Shown piece by piece: positions 19,338 to 27,937 of a DNA stretch of 51,916 bases. The notes beneath the pieces are model-generated. The model ran no database searches. It saw nothing but the letters and a program-made list of their open reading frames with translations, and was not told the DNA's origin. The position numbers and the translations under genes are program-made. The stretch is from positions 1 through 51,916 of the forward strand of contig JACZJV010000026.1 of assembly GCA_014860355.1 (NCBI GenBank), read 5' to 3'. Within the stretch, counting starts at the first letter, position 1. Every line of letters begins with the position of its first letter. Origin of the DNA: Burkholderiales bacterium (GTDB lineage Bacteria > Pseudomonadota > Gammaproteobacteria > Burkholderiales > SG8-39).

Positions 19338-20012
19338 CTATGCCCTACCGGTTCCGGCGCGCACGCGATGTCGCAATGACAGAGTGGCAGCCAGCACCCC
19401 CAGCGCCAGACCGGCCAGCACATCCACCGCCACATGCTGGCGTGTGGCCAGAGCCGAATATACGATGCCGATACACCACATCCAATTGAAGATTAGCATC
19501 CACAAGGGTGCGCCAAAGCGGCGCAGCAGGTAATGCAACCAGATTCCCGAAAAAACGGCTGTGGCGACGTGAAGAGACGGGCAGGCATTGCCCGCTGCAT
19601 CGATGCCCTTAAGGAAGGCCACGTCGGGATACCGGTCCCAGTCGATGTCGGCCGCGGGTACTGCCGTGGGCCAGAAATAAAACACGAGCAGCGCCGCAAG
19701 GCAGGTACCTGCCATGGCCGATCCATAGCCATACAACTCGCGCCGCGTCGCCAGCAATGCCGGGGGAAGGGAAACATAGGCCCACAGCGATAGATACAGC
19801 GGCAGGGCCCCGGGCTGAAAGCCGATCAGGCGATCGAGCAAGGTGATGGGCATCACCGTCGTCGGGTAGGCCGGCTGTTTGAGCAAATAGAAGTAAGCAC
19901 CGAAAAACAGGCCGATGAAAAGCGGCGTTCCGACACTCTTGAGAACCAAATGCCTGGATATTGCCGCGGCAGCCTGGCGGTACCAGGGCGTCTGCTGACT
20001 ATTCTCGCTCAC
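19338..20012 (-). CDS. PAP2-family membrane phosphatase
   Basis: An integral-membrane protein of about 224 residues with five or six hydrophobic segments and the PAP2 active-site pieces CPSLHVATA (PSxH) and TRQHVAVDV (R-x-x-H...D). The spacing is like the PAP2_3/inositol-phosphorylceramide-synthase subgroup. Such enzymes remove or transfer lipid-linked phosphates. In this operon it may dephosphorylate a lipid carrier or lipid intermediate of the pigment; the substrate is unknown. No ATG fits after the deacetylase stop (20041). GTG codons at 20012 and 20024 are the candidate starts; I chose 20012. Confidence 0.82.
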   Translation of the reverse strand: MSENSQQTPWYRQAAAAISRHLVLKSVGTPLFIGLFFGAYFYLLKQPAYPTTVMPITLLDRLIGFQPGALPLYLSLWAYVSLPPALLATRRELYGYGSAMAGTCLAALLVFYFWPTAVPAADIDWDRYPDVAFLKGIDAAGNACPSLHVATAVFSGIWLHYLLRRFGAPLWMLIFNWMWCIGIVYSALATRQHVAVDVLAGLALGVLAATLSLRHRVRAGTGRA

Positions 20013-20040
20013 GTCTGGTACCACATGGGCAGGCTGCTGT

Positions 20041-20844
20041 TCATGAGAGGGCGTGACGCAGGGTGACAAGCCGCAGATTGGCCGCTTTCGCTGCGGCCAG
20101 AACGCCGGGGAGCACTTCGACAATAACGGGAACGCCATCGGGCGCGCGCGCGGCGTTGCCATCGTGCAGCAGCAAAATGGCGCCCGGGCGCAGGCCGCGC
20201 AACAGCCTGTTCCTAACGCGGGCGGCGTCGCCGACGTGGGTGTCGAAACCGCGCGCGGACCAGCTCGCAAGCCGCAGCCCCAGCCGGGCGAGCACCGGGT
20301 CTAGAAGAGGGTTGCGCAAGCCGGCCGGGGCACGAAAGAACAAGGGACGCTGGCCGGTGATTGCAGTGAGCGTGTCCTGGGCGGCCTGCAGTTCGCGCAT
20401 CAAGCCGCAATATCCCGTCAGCGCAAAATGATGGCGGTGATGCTGGCTGTGGTTTTCCACGCGATGGCCACGGCGCACGATTTCCCGGCACAAGTCCGGG
20501 AAACGCGCGGCTTTCTCACCGACGCAGAAAAAGCTCGCCTGGACAGCGTGACGATCGAGCAACTCCAGCACCTGCGGCGTAACGACGGGATCGGGGCCGT
20601 CGTCGAAAGTCAGGGCAATTTCATTTCTGGCGCTGGCCGCAGCGGGTAGCCGTGTCCAGTTCGGCCCCAGCCAGCGGCTGCGCGGCCACAGTCCGACCAG
20701 CGTCAACAGGGCGTGATTGGCAAGCACGGCGCCCAGCGCCCAGTGCCAAAATTCAGGCGCGGCGATGACGGCAATCAAGGCGAGCAGATGCAGCGCGATG
20801 GACGCGCGGATCAACAGCGTGGGTTGCCAGCGGGAACTATGCAC
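20041..20844 (-). CDS. NodB-type polysaccharide/chitooligosaccharide deacetylase, membrane-anchored
   Basis: The 267-residue protein has two N-terminal hydrophobic segments (about residues 9-30 and 35-52) and a NodB domain with motif 1 TFDDGPD (about 77-83), motif 2 HSQHHRH (metal-binding His pair, about 130-136) and motif 3 RAPAGL (about 170-175), then LLLHDGNA. These are the residues for metal-dependent removal of N-acetyl groups from sugars. It is not part of the aryl-polyene gene sets I know. It overlaps the exporter gene end by 8 bp, so it is integral to this operon. With the GT2 enzyme it suggests an amino-sugar step. Confidence 0.88.
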   Translation of the reverse strand: MHSSRWQPTLLIRASIALHLLALIAVIAAPEFWHWALGAVLANHALLTLVGLWPRSRWLGPNWTRLPAAASARNEIALTFDDGPDPVVTPQVLELLDRHAVQASFFCVGEKAARFPDLCREIVRRGHRVENHSQHHRHHFALTGYCGLMRELQAAQDTLTAITGQRPLFFRAPAGLRNPLLDPVLARLGLRLASWSARGFDTHVGDAARVRNRLLRGLRPGAILLLHDGNAARAPDGVPVIVEVLPGVLAAAKAANLRLVTLRHALS

Positions 20845-23209
20845 GCGCTTGCCTGGCGAAAATGGCCGAGTAAATCAGCGCCAGGACGACCCCCGGCGCC
20901 ACGGTTACGCCCATTGCCTGCAATACCGACACGCTGGAAAACGACAGCAGTCCGAAACCCGCGGCTGTAGTGAGGCCGGCAAACAGCATCGAGGCAAGCG
21001 TGCGGGAGGAGGCAGCGTGGGCTAGCGGATCGGGCCCGGCGATCGGCGCATGCTCGGCCCGATCAAAAAACAGCGCGTAATTGGAGCCCACCGCGACCAC
21101 CAGCAGCAAACCGACCAGATGCAAAATAATCATTTGCTGTCCAAACACGGCCAATCCGGCCGTAACGGTAATGACCGCGGCCGCAAGCGGCGCGATGATA
21201 CGCACCACGCGCATGGGCGAGCGAAAAACGAACAACAGCAATCCGATAATGGCAACCAGCCCTCCCAGCGACAAGCGGATGGCTTCATGCAAATAGCCGG
21301 AATACAAATTATCGGACTCGGTTTTCATATCCACAAACAGCACATCGGGCAAACCCGTGGCGTCGAGCGCAGCGCGAATCCGCCTTGCATTGATGCTGCC
21401 ATCCTTGGGTGCGGTGAGCGGCAATAAGGCGCTCCAGTGGTCGCCTTGTTCGATGAGGAGCGCAGCCACCGCCATGGCCATCGAGGTCTGTTCGAGATCG
21501 GCAGCCCGCAGCAGGGGCTGGCTGCGCGCGGCTGCGGCATCGGCAAGAAACGGCGCAAACAGCTGCGTACTCACCGGCAGGCCCTGAACCGCCTGCGCCA
21601 GCCGCGTTTCCAGCTCACCCGGGGAGGGCAGGCTCAACCGGCGGGCGCGCTGCGTCGCGGTGCTGGGAAGATAACGGCTGGGGCTCTCGAACCTGCCGAG
21701 TTCGCCTTCATCGACTTGCGTCTGCAATATCGCGGAAACCTGTTCGCAAGACCTCAATACCGATTCCATGCTCGCGCCGCTTACCACCACCAGATAACGC
21801 ACATCAGGCGCACCGGTGTCGGTGCGCAGGCTTGCATCGAGCGCGACATCGGTTTGCGAAACCGGACTCAACGAGGCTATCTTGTCATCCCATAAACTCG
21901 CGCGGTGCGAGAACAGAATGGCACAGGCCGCCAGCAGCAGGATCGCGGCAGCCCATCGCAGTGCGGCGGCGCGCTGTACCAGCCGGGACAGGGCGTAGCC
22001 GATGGCCGATACATCATGAATGCGAAAATTCGCCGGCAGCAAATGGGGCAGGACAAAACGGGTAACCGTCGCGGCGGCGATGAGGCCGGTAATCGAATAC
22101 AGGCCGAGCTGCGCCAGACCCGGAAAGCCCGACAGCAGCAGCGACGCAAAGCCGGCTACCGAGGTCAGCACGCCGAGACGGATGGTGGGCCAAAGACGCT
22201 CGATCCAGTTCTGCCGGTCTGAACCGCCCAGTTCCGACTGCACAAACAGGTAAATCGAATAATCGACCGCTTCGCCGATCAGTGCGGTGCCAAATCCCAG
22301 GGTGATGCCATGCACCACGCCAAAGCCCAGGCTGACTGCCGCGATGCCGGCCAGCGCGCCGCTGATAACGGGCAAAAAACCCAATGCCAGTGCGCTAAAG
22401 GAACGATAGACCAGCAATAGCAGCGTCGCGATGAATGCAATGCTGATGATGGCCAGGCGGCTGACCTGATTTTTGATGGTGTCGCGTGAAGTCACCGAAA
22501 ACACACCCGGGCCGCTCATCACCAGTCTGGCGGAAGGGGTTGCGCCGGATGCCTTTTCAAACGCCTGCCGGATGGCATCCATGGCGCGTTGCTGGGCGTC
22601 GATATCGGAACCCGAGGCGCGCGTTTGCAGCAGCATCAGGGCACGCGCGCCGTCGGCTGATGCCCAGGCGCCATCGACCATCTTCGGGCGGGCGCCGCCG
22701 TTGAGTTGTTCAAGCAATTGCACCATTTCGCCGGTCGGGTCGCGCGGCAGCAGCGACTTGACCAGCAGGCCGGCAGGCGAAGCGAGCAGGTCGATGCTCT
22801 CGCTCAAGGCGGCATGCAGTCCGTCTGCGCTGAAGCGTGCAGGCGTGACTGCAGGACTTAGCAGGTAGCGATGGTCGAACAGAAAAGCTCGGTCGCGCTC
22901 GGCGCTGACGGGCTCGCCGTTATTGACGGTGACAAAAGCAGGGTCGGCGCGCAATTGCGTGGCGGTCTGTCTGGAAAGCCAGGCACGGGTGGGCGCATCG
23001 GCGCCTTCGATGCCTACCAGAATCAGGCGCGAGGCCAGGCCGTCGCGTATCTGCTCCATGAGCAACTGCTGTGCCGGCGTCGGGTTGCGCGGTAAAAAGG
23101 CGGATAAATCCGTGGTGAACTGGCTGCGGCTGATAACGATCCCACAGGCGAGGATGAACGCCAGCCACAGTGCGATCGCCGCCCGGCCGCGCGCCGGCGC
23201 CTGCTTCAC
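20837..23209 (-). CDS. MMPL/RND-superfamily exporter of the aryl-polyene locus
   Basis: A 790-residue inner-membrane transporter with the RND-like plan: one N-terminal membrane helix, a large periplasmic loop (about residues 30-245), five helices, a second single helix and periplasmic loop (about 410-610), and five final helices. Conserved pieces are GFGTALIGEAVDYSIYLFV (about 304-322) and VAVGSNYALFFDRAE (about 700-714), which carry the charged residues used in proton-driven transport. MMPL proteins are the hallmark transporter of aryl-polyene clusters, expected to move the pigment lipid out of the inner membrane. Its start overlaps the LolA-like stop by 4 bp. Confidence 0.92.
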   Translation of the reverse strand: MKQAPARGRAAIALWLAFILACGIVISRSQFTTDLSAFLPRNPTPAQQLLMEQIRDGLASRLILVGIEGADAPTRAWLSRQTATQLRADPAFVTVNNGEPVSAERDRAFLFDHRYLLSPAVTPARFSADGLHAALSESIDLLASPAGLLVKSLLPRDPTGEMVQLLEQLNGGARPKMVDGAWASADGARALMLLQTRASGSDIDAQQRAMDAIRQAFEKASGATPSARLVMSGPGVFSVTSRDTIKNQVSRLAIISIAFIATLLLLVYRSFSALALGFLPVISGALAGIAAVSLGFGVVHGITLGFGTALIGEAVDYSIYLFVQSELGGSDRQNWIERLWPTIRLGVLTSVAGFASLLLSGFPGLAQLGLYSITGLIAAATVTRFVLPHLLPANFRIHDVSAIGYALSRLVQRAAALRWAAAILLLAACAILFSHRASLWDDKIASLSPVSQTDVALDASLRTDTGAPDVRYLVVVSGASMESVLRSCEQVSAILQTQVDEGELGRFESPSRYLPSTATQRARRLSLPSPGELETRLAQAVQGLPVSTQLFAPFLADAAAARSQPLLRAADLEQTSMAMAVAALLIEQGDHWSALLPLTAPKDGSINARRIRAALDATGLPDVLFVDMKTESDNLYSGYLHEAIRLSLGGLVAIIGLLLFVFRSPMRVVRIIAPLAAAVITVTAGLAVFGQQMIILHLVGLLLVVAVGSNYALFFDRAEHAPIAGPDPLAHAASSRTLASMLFAGLTTAAGFGLLSFSSVSVLQAMGVTVAPGVVLALIYSAIFARQARA

Positions 23210-23775
23210 GGCGCTGCCAGCTTTTCAATCAGCATCAGCGAGCTGTCGCCATCTGCCTGGGTGATTTCGATGCTGCGCAGCGTGTCGCGCGCCCCCGCAA
23301 TTCGGATGCGCGATACCACGGCCTGAATTCCTTCCTTCAGCGGCAGCAGCTGCAGTGTCCAGTGCTCGGCTGTGCCATCCAGGCTCAAGCGGTAACTGCG
23401 TTCGAGTGCCTCACGGTCACCCGCCAGGGTGCCGCGTATGCTGTCGATGAAAGCCGCCAGCTCCGGATAATCCTGCAATTGCATGTCGCGTCTATGGCGA
23501 CCGCGCTCGATCACCAAGGTGCCGTGGTCCAGGATCACGGATTCGGGTTTGGGCTTGATCGTGCGCCTTTCCAGGTAGTCTGGCGCCCTGTAGAACAACT
23601 CCCCGGAGGATTCCAACGGCTGGTCGAGCATGGCGATGAATTTCTTCTCGACAAAGCTGGAATGGTCGGTGCGGACCTGCGCCAGGCCGCGCATTAGCTG
23701 GTCAATATCCCACTGAGCGGCGTGACTGACGACGGATGCCGGCATCAGTGCCAACGCAAGCAGTAGGTGGCGCAT
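23206..23775 (-). CDS. LolA-like periplasmic lipid carrier
   Basis: A 189-residue secreted protein with signal peptide MRHLLLALALMPASVVSHA and a LolA-type half-barrel sequence (SSFVEKKFIAMLDQPLESSG, then LFYRAPDYLERRTIKPKPE). LolA-like proteins in aryl-polyene loci are thought to ferry the pigment or its lipid to the outer membrane. The open frame starts at 23817, overlapping the previous stop as ATGA and adding 14 residues, so that start is also possible. I used 23775 because it gives a normal signal peptide. It is coupled to the exporter gene. Confidence 0.85.
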   Translation of the reverse strand: MRHLLLALALMPASVVSHAAQWDIDQLMRGLAQVRTDHSSFVEKKFIAMLDQPLESSGELFYRAPDYLERRTIKPKPESVILDHGTLVIERGRHRRDMQLQDYPELAAFIDSIRGTLAGDREALERSYRLSLDGTAEHWTLQLLPLKEGIQAVVSRIRIAGARDTLRSIEITQADGDSSLMLIEKLAAP

Positions 23776-23813
23776 CACGCGCGGAAAAACGACGCTGGAG
23801 GCGTGCAGGATCA

Positions 23814-24692
23814 TCATGGTTCCGGCCGCGCGGCAGCGCTTGCAGGCTGCCAGAAATCGAAAAAATTGAACCAGTTGTAGGGTGCCTCGCGGCAGTATCG
23901 ATCCAGTAGCGCGGCGTAACGGGCGATGGCCGCTCGCACGGCGGTATCGCTTTGATCGCGCGCAACCGTGGAAAAATCCGCCAGCGAATCGAAGTGGATG
24001 GCGTAGCGGTTGCCGCCCAGGTACAGCCCGGTCATGAACACCACCGGACGCCGCAGCAGTGCGGCCATGCGCAACGGTCCGCCGGGCAGGTTCGCGTCAG
24101 CGCCGAGGATCTGCACGGGATACAGGGAGTCGTTGCCCAGGGTGCGATCGGCCAACATGCCGACCGCACAGCCTTCGTTCAGGTACTCCCGCACTTTGAG
24201 CATGGAATCAACCTGTCCCAGCGCAATGACATCCTGCACCGCCTCCGGATTGATGGCAGCCAGCATGGCGTTGATCATTTGTGCGTTTTCCTGGTGCATG
24301 AGCATGGCGACGCGAAGATTCGCGTGTTTGCGGCCCAGCGCACGGATGACTTCGAAGCTGCCCAGGTGCGCGCCCATCAGGAACAAGCCTTTGCCGCCGG
24401 CAAGCAGGCCGAGCAGCGCATCCTCGCCGTACACTTCGAGATTGAACAACTCAAAGCGGTGGTTGACCAGATAGACACGGTCATGAATCGTCGCGGCAAA
24501 AGTGTAAAAATGCCGGTACAGATCGCGCCAGCGGGGAGTGCGGCCCAGGGCACGCCTGAGAAAGTCCTTCGAAGCGCGACGACTGGCTGGTGCAAACAGC
24601 AAAAAATAAGCGGCTATCGGGTGCAGCACGACTCGCCCTGCGCGCCGCCCCAGGCGCAGCGAAATCCAAGCCATGGCGCGCAAGGTGAGCAT
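23814..24692 (-). CDS. LpxL/HtrB-like acyltransferase
   Basis: A lipid-A-type lauroyl acyltransferase homologue with an N-terminal membrane segment, GAHLGSFEVIRALG containing the HX4E-type catalytic pair (His in GAHLGSFE), and a C-terminal APYNWFNFFDFW typical of the family. It probably acylates the pigment carrier or a lipid anchor. The first ATG in frame is at 24692 (292 residues). However, homologues in such clusters usually begin further upstream with a W...ERS segment, and here that sequence (WAQTPERSN) lies just before the ATG. The only codon able to start it is a CTG at 24752 overlapping the previous TGA stop, which would add 20 residues. Confidence 0.87.
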   Translation of the reverse strand: MLTLRAMAWISLRLGRRAGRVVLHPIAAYFLLFAPASRRASKDFLRRALGRTPRWRDLYRHFYTFAATIHDRVYLVNHRFELFNLEVYGEDALLGLLAGGKGLFLMGAHLGSFEVIRALGRKHANLRVAMLMHQENAQMINAMLAAINPEAVQDVIALGQVDSMLKVREYLNEGCAVGMLADRTLGNDSLYPVQILGADANLPGGPLRMAALLRRPVVFMTGLYLGGNRYAIHFDSLADFSTVARDQSDTAVRAAIARYAALLDRYCREAPYNWFNFFDFWQPASAAARPEP

Positions 24693-24748
24693 GTTGCTGC
24701 GCTCCGGGGTTTGCGCCCAGGCGGCCGGTCTGCTTGTCGGGCGCGATG

Positions 24749-25054
24749 TCAGACGGGCAATCCCGGCAGGATACTGCCGCTGGCAATTTTGCGCGCGCCA
24801 GCCACGACGTCGAAGCGTATCGCCCCGCCGGCTGAAACGATGTGCTGGATCACCAGTACTTCGCCCGGGCCTGCCGGACTCAGAAACTTGACCGAGCTGA
24901 TCTCGCAGGTATCCAGCGCGATGCCGGTGGCAGCGGCGATTGCGTCGAGCACTGCGTCGAGCAGCATCGCGCCGGGGAGAATAGGCATGTCGGGAAAATG
25001 ACCGGCAAAAACGGGATGATCCGGCGGAACCGTCCAGCGCGTAGTGTTGTTCAT
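24749..25054 (-). CDS. Small FabZ-like dehydratase (ApeI-like)
   Basis: A 101-residue hot-dog protein with the FabZ-type sequence HPVFAGHFPDMPILPGAMLLDAV (residues 13-35), in which His19 of GHFPD is the likely catalytic His. In aryl-polyene synthesis the ApeI type acts with the ApeP type (here 16782-17258) to dehydrate 3-hydroxyacyl-ACP intermediates. Both its start (overlapping the ligase stop, ATGA) and its stop (overlapping the possible acyltransferase CTG start) suggest tight coupling. Confidence 0.88.
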   Translation of the reverse strand: MNNTTRWTVPPDHPVFAGHFPDMPILPGAMLLDAVLDAIAAATGIALDTCEISSVKFLSPAGPGEVLVIQHIVSAGGAIRFDVVAGARKIASGSILPGLPV

Positions 25055-26394
25055 GCGGAATTGCGCGCGCCGCGCGTCCTAAACAGGGCTTGCAGCGCGG
25101 CGCGCGGCAGTTTTCCCGTGTGGTTGCGCGGCAGCGCATCGACAAGCAGCAGGGGGCGCGGCAGGAATACCGGGTCTACATGTTCGCGCAGCGCCGCCAA
25201 CAGGCGCGGCGCGTCCATGCCCGGAGCCACCACACACGCGGCTAGCCGCGTAACGCGGGCATCACCGGATTCGTCCGGCATGTAAAAAGCGCCGTCCACT
25301 ACGCCCGGAATGCTGTTGAGCAGGTGGTCCAGACTCGCCAGCGAGTGCCGTTTGCCCGCGATATTGACCAGATCGGCGATGCGCCCATGCAACAGGAAAT
25401 GGCCGACTGCAACAGGCTCAATGACGTCGTTCATGGTGATCGTTGATTCGATGTGACCGCCGCAAGCGCGCACGCTATCACCCTCCACGCTCAACTTTAC
25501 TCCGGGAAACAGCGTCCATTGCGCAGTTTGCGTGGAGCGCCGGGAGGCAATCTGGCCGGTTTCGGTGCTGCCGTAGATTTCCATCAATTCGGTATGGCAT
25601 TGCGCCTCAATTTCCTGCGCGAGCTGGGCAGACAGCGGTGCCGTGGCGGAGACTACCCGTGCAATTTCCGGCAATGCCAGCCCCGCATCCAGCAAGGCGC
25701 GCAGATGCACGGGCGAGGACACCAGCACTCGCGGCGGGGGCACAGCTGCCAGCGCCGCGCGGATGTCAGCCGGGTAAAACGGTTGCGCATGGCTGAGCGC
25801 GTTGCCGCTGTGCCATGCCATCAGCACCGTGGACTCAAACCCGTACATGTGTTGCGGCGGGACCGTGCCAATGATCGTGCTGGGCGTGTTGCGCAGCAGC
25901 TCGAGGTGCAATGCTTCGGCCTGCACACAAGCGACCAGTGCACCCCAGGCTTTCGGATGAGGTTGCGGGACGCCGGTCGAGCCCGAAGTAAACACCACCG
26001 CGACTCGCTGACTGCTGTCGATTTGCGGAATTGCAATTGAGCCGGCCCGGCCGATGGCCATGGCCGGGTATTGCAGCTGAGGCAGATCGACCGGACGCAG
26101 GTCGCTGTCGGTCAGGCAAAACACATCCGGGGCAAAGGCCTGGACCTGGCGCACCACTTCCGGCGTGGGGGTGGGTGGCAGCAGGCTGACTTTGCCGGCG
26201 ACAATGGCGGCCGCCAGACCCACGCTGAAACGGTAACGGTCGCTGCACATATTGAGCAGGTGGCCCCCTGCGGGCAACAGGGCGGCAAGCTGTCTGACTT
26301 CGGCCAGGAACTGGCGCAGCGTCACCGCGCCCTCGGCGCGCCAGGCGATGATGCTGTCCGGGGAGGGGTGTGACACCAGCGGCAGCAAAGACAT
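25051..26394 (-). CDS. AMP-dependent acyl-ACP/CoA ligase (ApeH-like)
   Basis: An ANL-superfamily ligase of 447 residues, shorter than typical acyl-CoA synthetases, as is usual in aryl-polyene loci. The phosphate loop FTSGSTGVPQPHPK (about residues 132-145) and the adenine region EIYGSTETGQIASR (about 273-286) are present. The catalytic lysine motif NHTGKLPR occurs near the C-terminus (about 428-435). It should adenylate the aromatic starter acid and load it onto the ACP. It follows the membrane-protein gene by 17 bp and overlaps the ApeI-like gene by 4 bp. Confidence 0.9.
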   Translation of the reverse strand: MSLLPLVSHPSPDSIIAWRAEGAVTLRQFLAEVRQLAALLPAGGHLLNMCSDRYRFSVGLAAAIVAGKVSLLPPTPTPEVVRQVQAFAPDVFCLTDSDLRPVDLPQLQYPAMAIGRAGSIAIPQIDSSQRVAVVFTSGSTGVPQPHPKAWGALVACVQAEALHLELLRNTPSTIIGTVPPQHMYGFESTVLMAWHSGNALSHAQPFYPADIRAALAAVPPPRVLVSSPVHLRALLDAGLALPEIARVVSATAPLSAQLAQEIEAQCHTELMEIYGSTETGQIASRRSTQTAQWTLFPGVKLSVEGDSVRACGGHIESTITMNDVIEPVAVGHFLLHGRIADLVNIAGKRHSLASLDHLLNSIPGVVDGAFYMPDESGDARVTRLAACVVAPGMDAPRLLAALREHVDPVFLPRPLLLVDALPRNHTGKLPRAALQALFRTRGARNSA

Positions 26395-26411
26395 GATTCA
26401 GCCGGTAAGGA

Positions 26412-27050
26412 CTAGCGCGGACGCGCCGGGGTGTTCGTGTACGCCCGCACCGCATCGAGGATGCGCATGTGGCGCATATCCGGTAGGGCCCGCCGGCGCA
26501 CCCAGTATTCGGCAATGAACATCAGCGCGACCAAGGGCAGCGTAAAGAAATTGGCAAAGACCGACCATGTGGCCAGGGGCGCCAGAAAAAAGAGCAGAGT
26601 GGAGGCTAGCGCCATCGCGGCAAAAAACAGGGTCCAGGCGATCGTCACCTGGCGGGTGTAGATTTCATGCTGCGGCGTCACGACCGCGTGCACCGCATGT
26701 GCCAGGCGCGTGCACAGCGGTTGCCGCCCTGCAATCAACGTACGGCCAAACGCGATGAACAGGACCAGCAGCATAGCCATATTCTGCAACCAATACACCA
26801 GCCCCAAATGGTTCTCTAGCGCCGACCAGCCTGCCCACAGCGCGATACACAGCAGCACCAGCACGCCGAGCATGACGATACGACGGGGTGAGCGCCAGGC
26901 CAGCACCAGCGCAATTAACGCTACCGGCGCGATCGCGACCAAAGCGCCGAGCGTACCGCCGTGCGTGGATTCATTGGTGTAATGCGCCAGCAGCGGATAG
27001 CAGATCAGCAGCGCAGCAATGCCCAGCCAGGGCACGATGCGGCCTGGCAT
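26412..27050 (-). CDS. COG4648-type membrane protein of aryl-polyene loci
   Basis: A 212-residue integral-membrane protein with about six hydrophobic segments, of the COG4648 kind (ApeG in the E. coli locus). No enzymatic motif is visible and its role is unknown. It occurs almost always beside the ACP and ligase genes in aryl-polyene clusters, as here. Conserved-looking pieces are LVYWLQNMAMLLVLFIAFGRTL (roughly residues 94-115) and the soluble stretch HEIYTRQVTIAWTLFF. Its ATG shares one base with the TAA stop of the ACP gene. Confidence 0.82.
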   Translation of the reverse strand: MPGRIVPWLGIAALLICYPLLAHYTNESTHGGTLGALVAIAPVALIALVLAWRSPRRIVMLGVLVLLCIALWAGWSALENHLGLVYWLQNMAMLLVLFIAFGRTLIAGRQPLCTRLAHAVHAVVTPQHEIYTRQVTIAWTLFFAAMALASTLLFFLAPLATWSVFANFFTLPLVALMFIAEYWVRRRALPDMRHMRILDAVRAYTNTPARPR

Positions 27051-27340
27051 TAGCGCGTTCTCTGTGCTGCTATATGGTCGGACAGGCTGCGCAGCGAGCC
27101 GAAAATGGTCTTGTTGTCCTCGCTGTCGCTTTGCAGTTGCAGACCATAACGCTTGGAGACCTCCAGGGCAACTTCCAGCACATCAATCGAGTCCAGGCCC
27201 AGGCCTTCGCCATACAAGGGGGCGTCAACGGCGATTTGATCTGCGCTGATCTCGAGGTTCAGGCACTCGACCATCAATGCGGCAACTTCACGCTGCAACT
27301 CTGCGGTACTAGAGGCAGTAGGATTCTGATTAATTTGCAT
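27050..27340 (-). CDS. Acyl carrier protein
   Basis: A 96-residue acidic ACP with the 4'-phosphopantetheine attachment motif GLDSIDVLEVALEV; the modified Ser is about residue 55. It carries the polyene chain between ligase, ketosynthase, reductase and dehydratases. It appears to be the first gene of the minus-strand block. The roughly 280 bp upstream (27341-27619) contains no gene I can support, only AT-rich -10-like sequences (for example TACAAT on the minus strand near 27460). Two ACP genes are common in aryl-polyene clusters; only this one is in the window. Confidence 0.93.
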   Translation of the reverse strand: MQINQNPTASSTAELQREVAALMVECLNLEISADQIAVDAPLYGEGLGLDSIDVLEVALEVSKRYGLQLQSDSEDNKTIFGSLRSLSDHIAAQRTR

Positions 27341-27619
27341 GGTGCCTGTAGTGTAGTCGTGGACAACTGAATAATAAATGGACGTTGCGCTTGCGAGGCG
27401 GTGAACCGGGTCGGTGTATCGTACTTTGATCCGTCCTCAAGGCCGGTTCGCGCTTAAATTGTAGCGTTTTATCGATTATCAGGCCGGGCTAACTGGCAGT
27501 TTCCTGCCGCGCCGCTGCGACCCCGGTCTTCGATTCACTGAGTATCCAGACGATGAAAAATCCCCCGCCACGCCCTGCCTGTCCTTGACCAGTGCGTTGT
27601 CCGCGATCGCCCAGGACTT

Positions 27620-27934
27620 TCAAGCAGGACTGCTGCCCGGCGGCAGGTTCTTGCGCAGGTTGTTCTGCCGGCGCCGGTCCAGCCACCAGGCGAGCGCGGG
27701 CAGCACCACAAACGAACCGGGCATCACCATCACCGCAAGATAGGGGCTGACCATCGACAGGCGGCGCAGATGGTCGATGATCTGGCGCTTGTCCTCCGGT
27801 GTCCATTTCTGCCGGTTGCGCGGTTTCATCAGCAGCGGCATCAAGCCGGTAATCTGTACCACCTCACCGAGGACATATTTTCGCTCCCGGGCCATGATAT
27901 CCATTACGGACCGGACGATGACTGGCTTGTACAT
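27620..27934 (-). CDS. LETM1-domain-like small membrane protein
   Basis: A 104-residue protein of unknown function. The sequence from about residue 30 (GLMPLLMKPRNRQKWTPEDK) through RQIIDHLRRLSMVSPYLAVM and a membrane segment (VMPGSFVVLPALAWWLDRR) resembles the LETM1-like domain, a membrane-anchored ribosome-binding-type module best known in mitochondria. It starts 3 bp after the yqjK-like gene, so it is the last gene of the yqjD-like operon. Identification rests on overall resemblance. Confidence 0.72.
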   Translation of the reverse strand: MYKPVIVRSVMDIMARERKYVLGEVVQITGLMPLLMKPRNRQKWTPEDKRQIIDHLRRLSMVSPYLAVMVMPGSFVVLPALAWWLDRRRQNNLRKNLPPGSSPA

Positions 27935-27937
27935 GCG

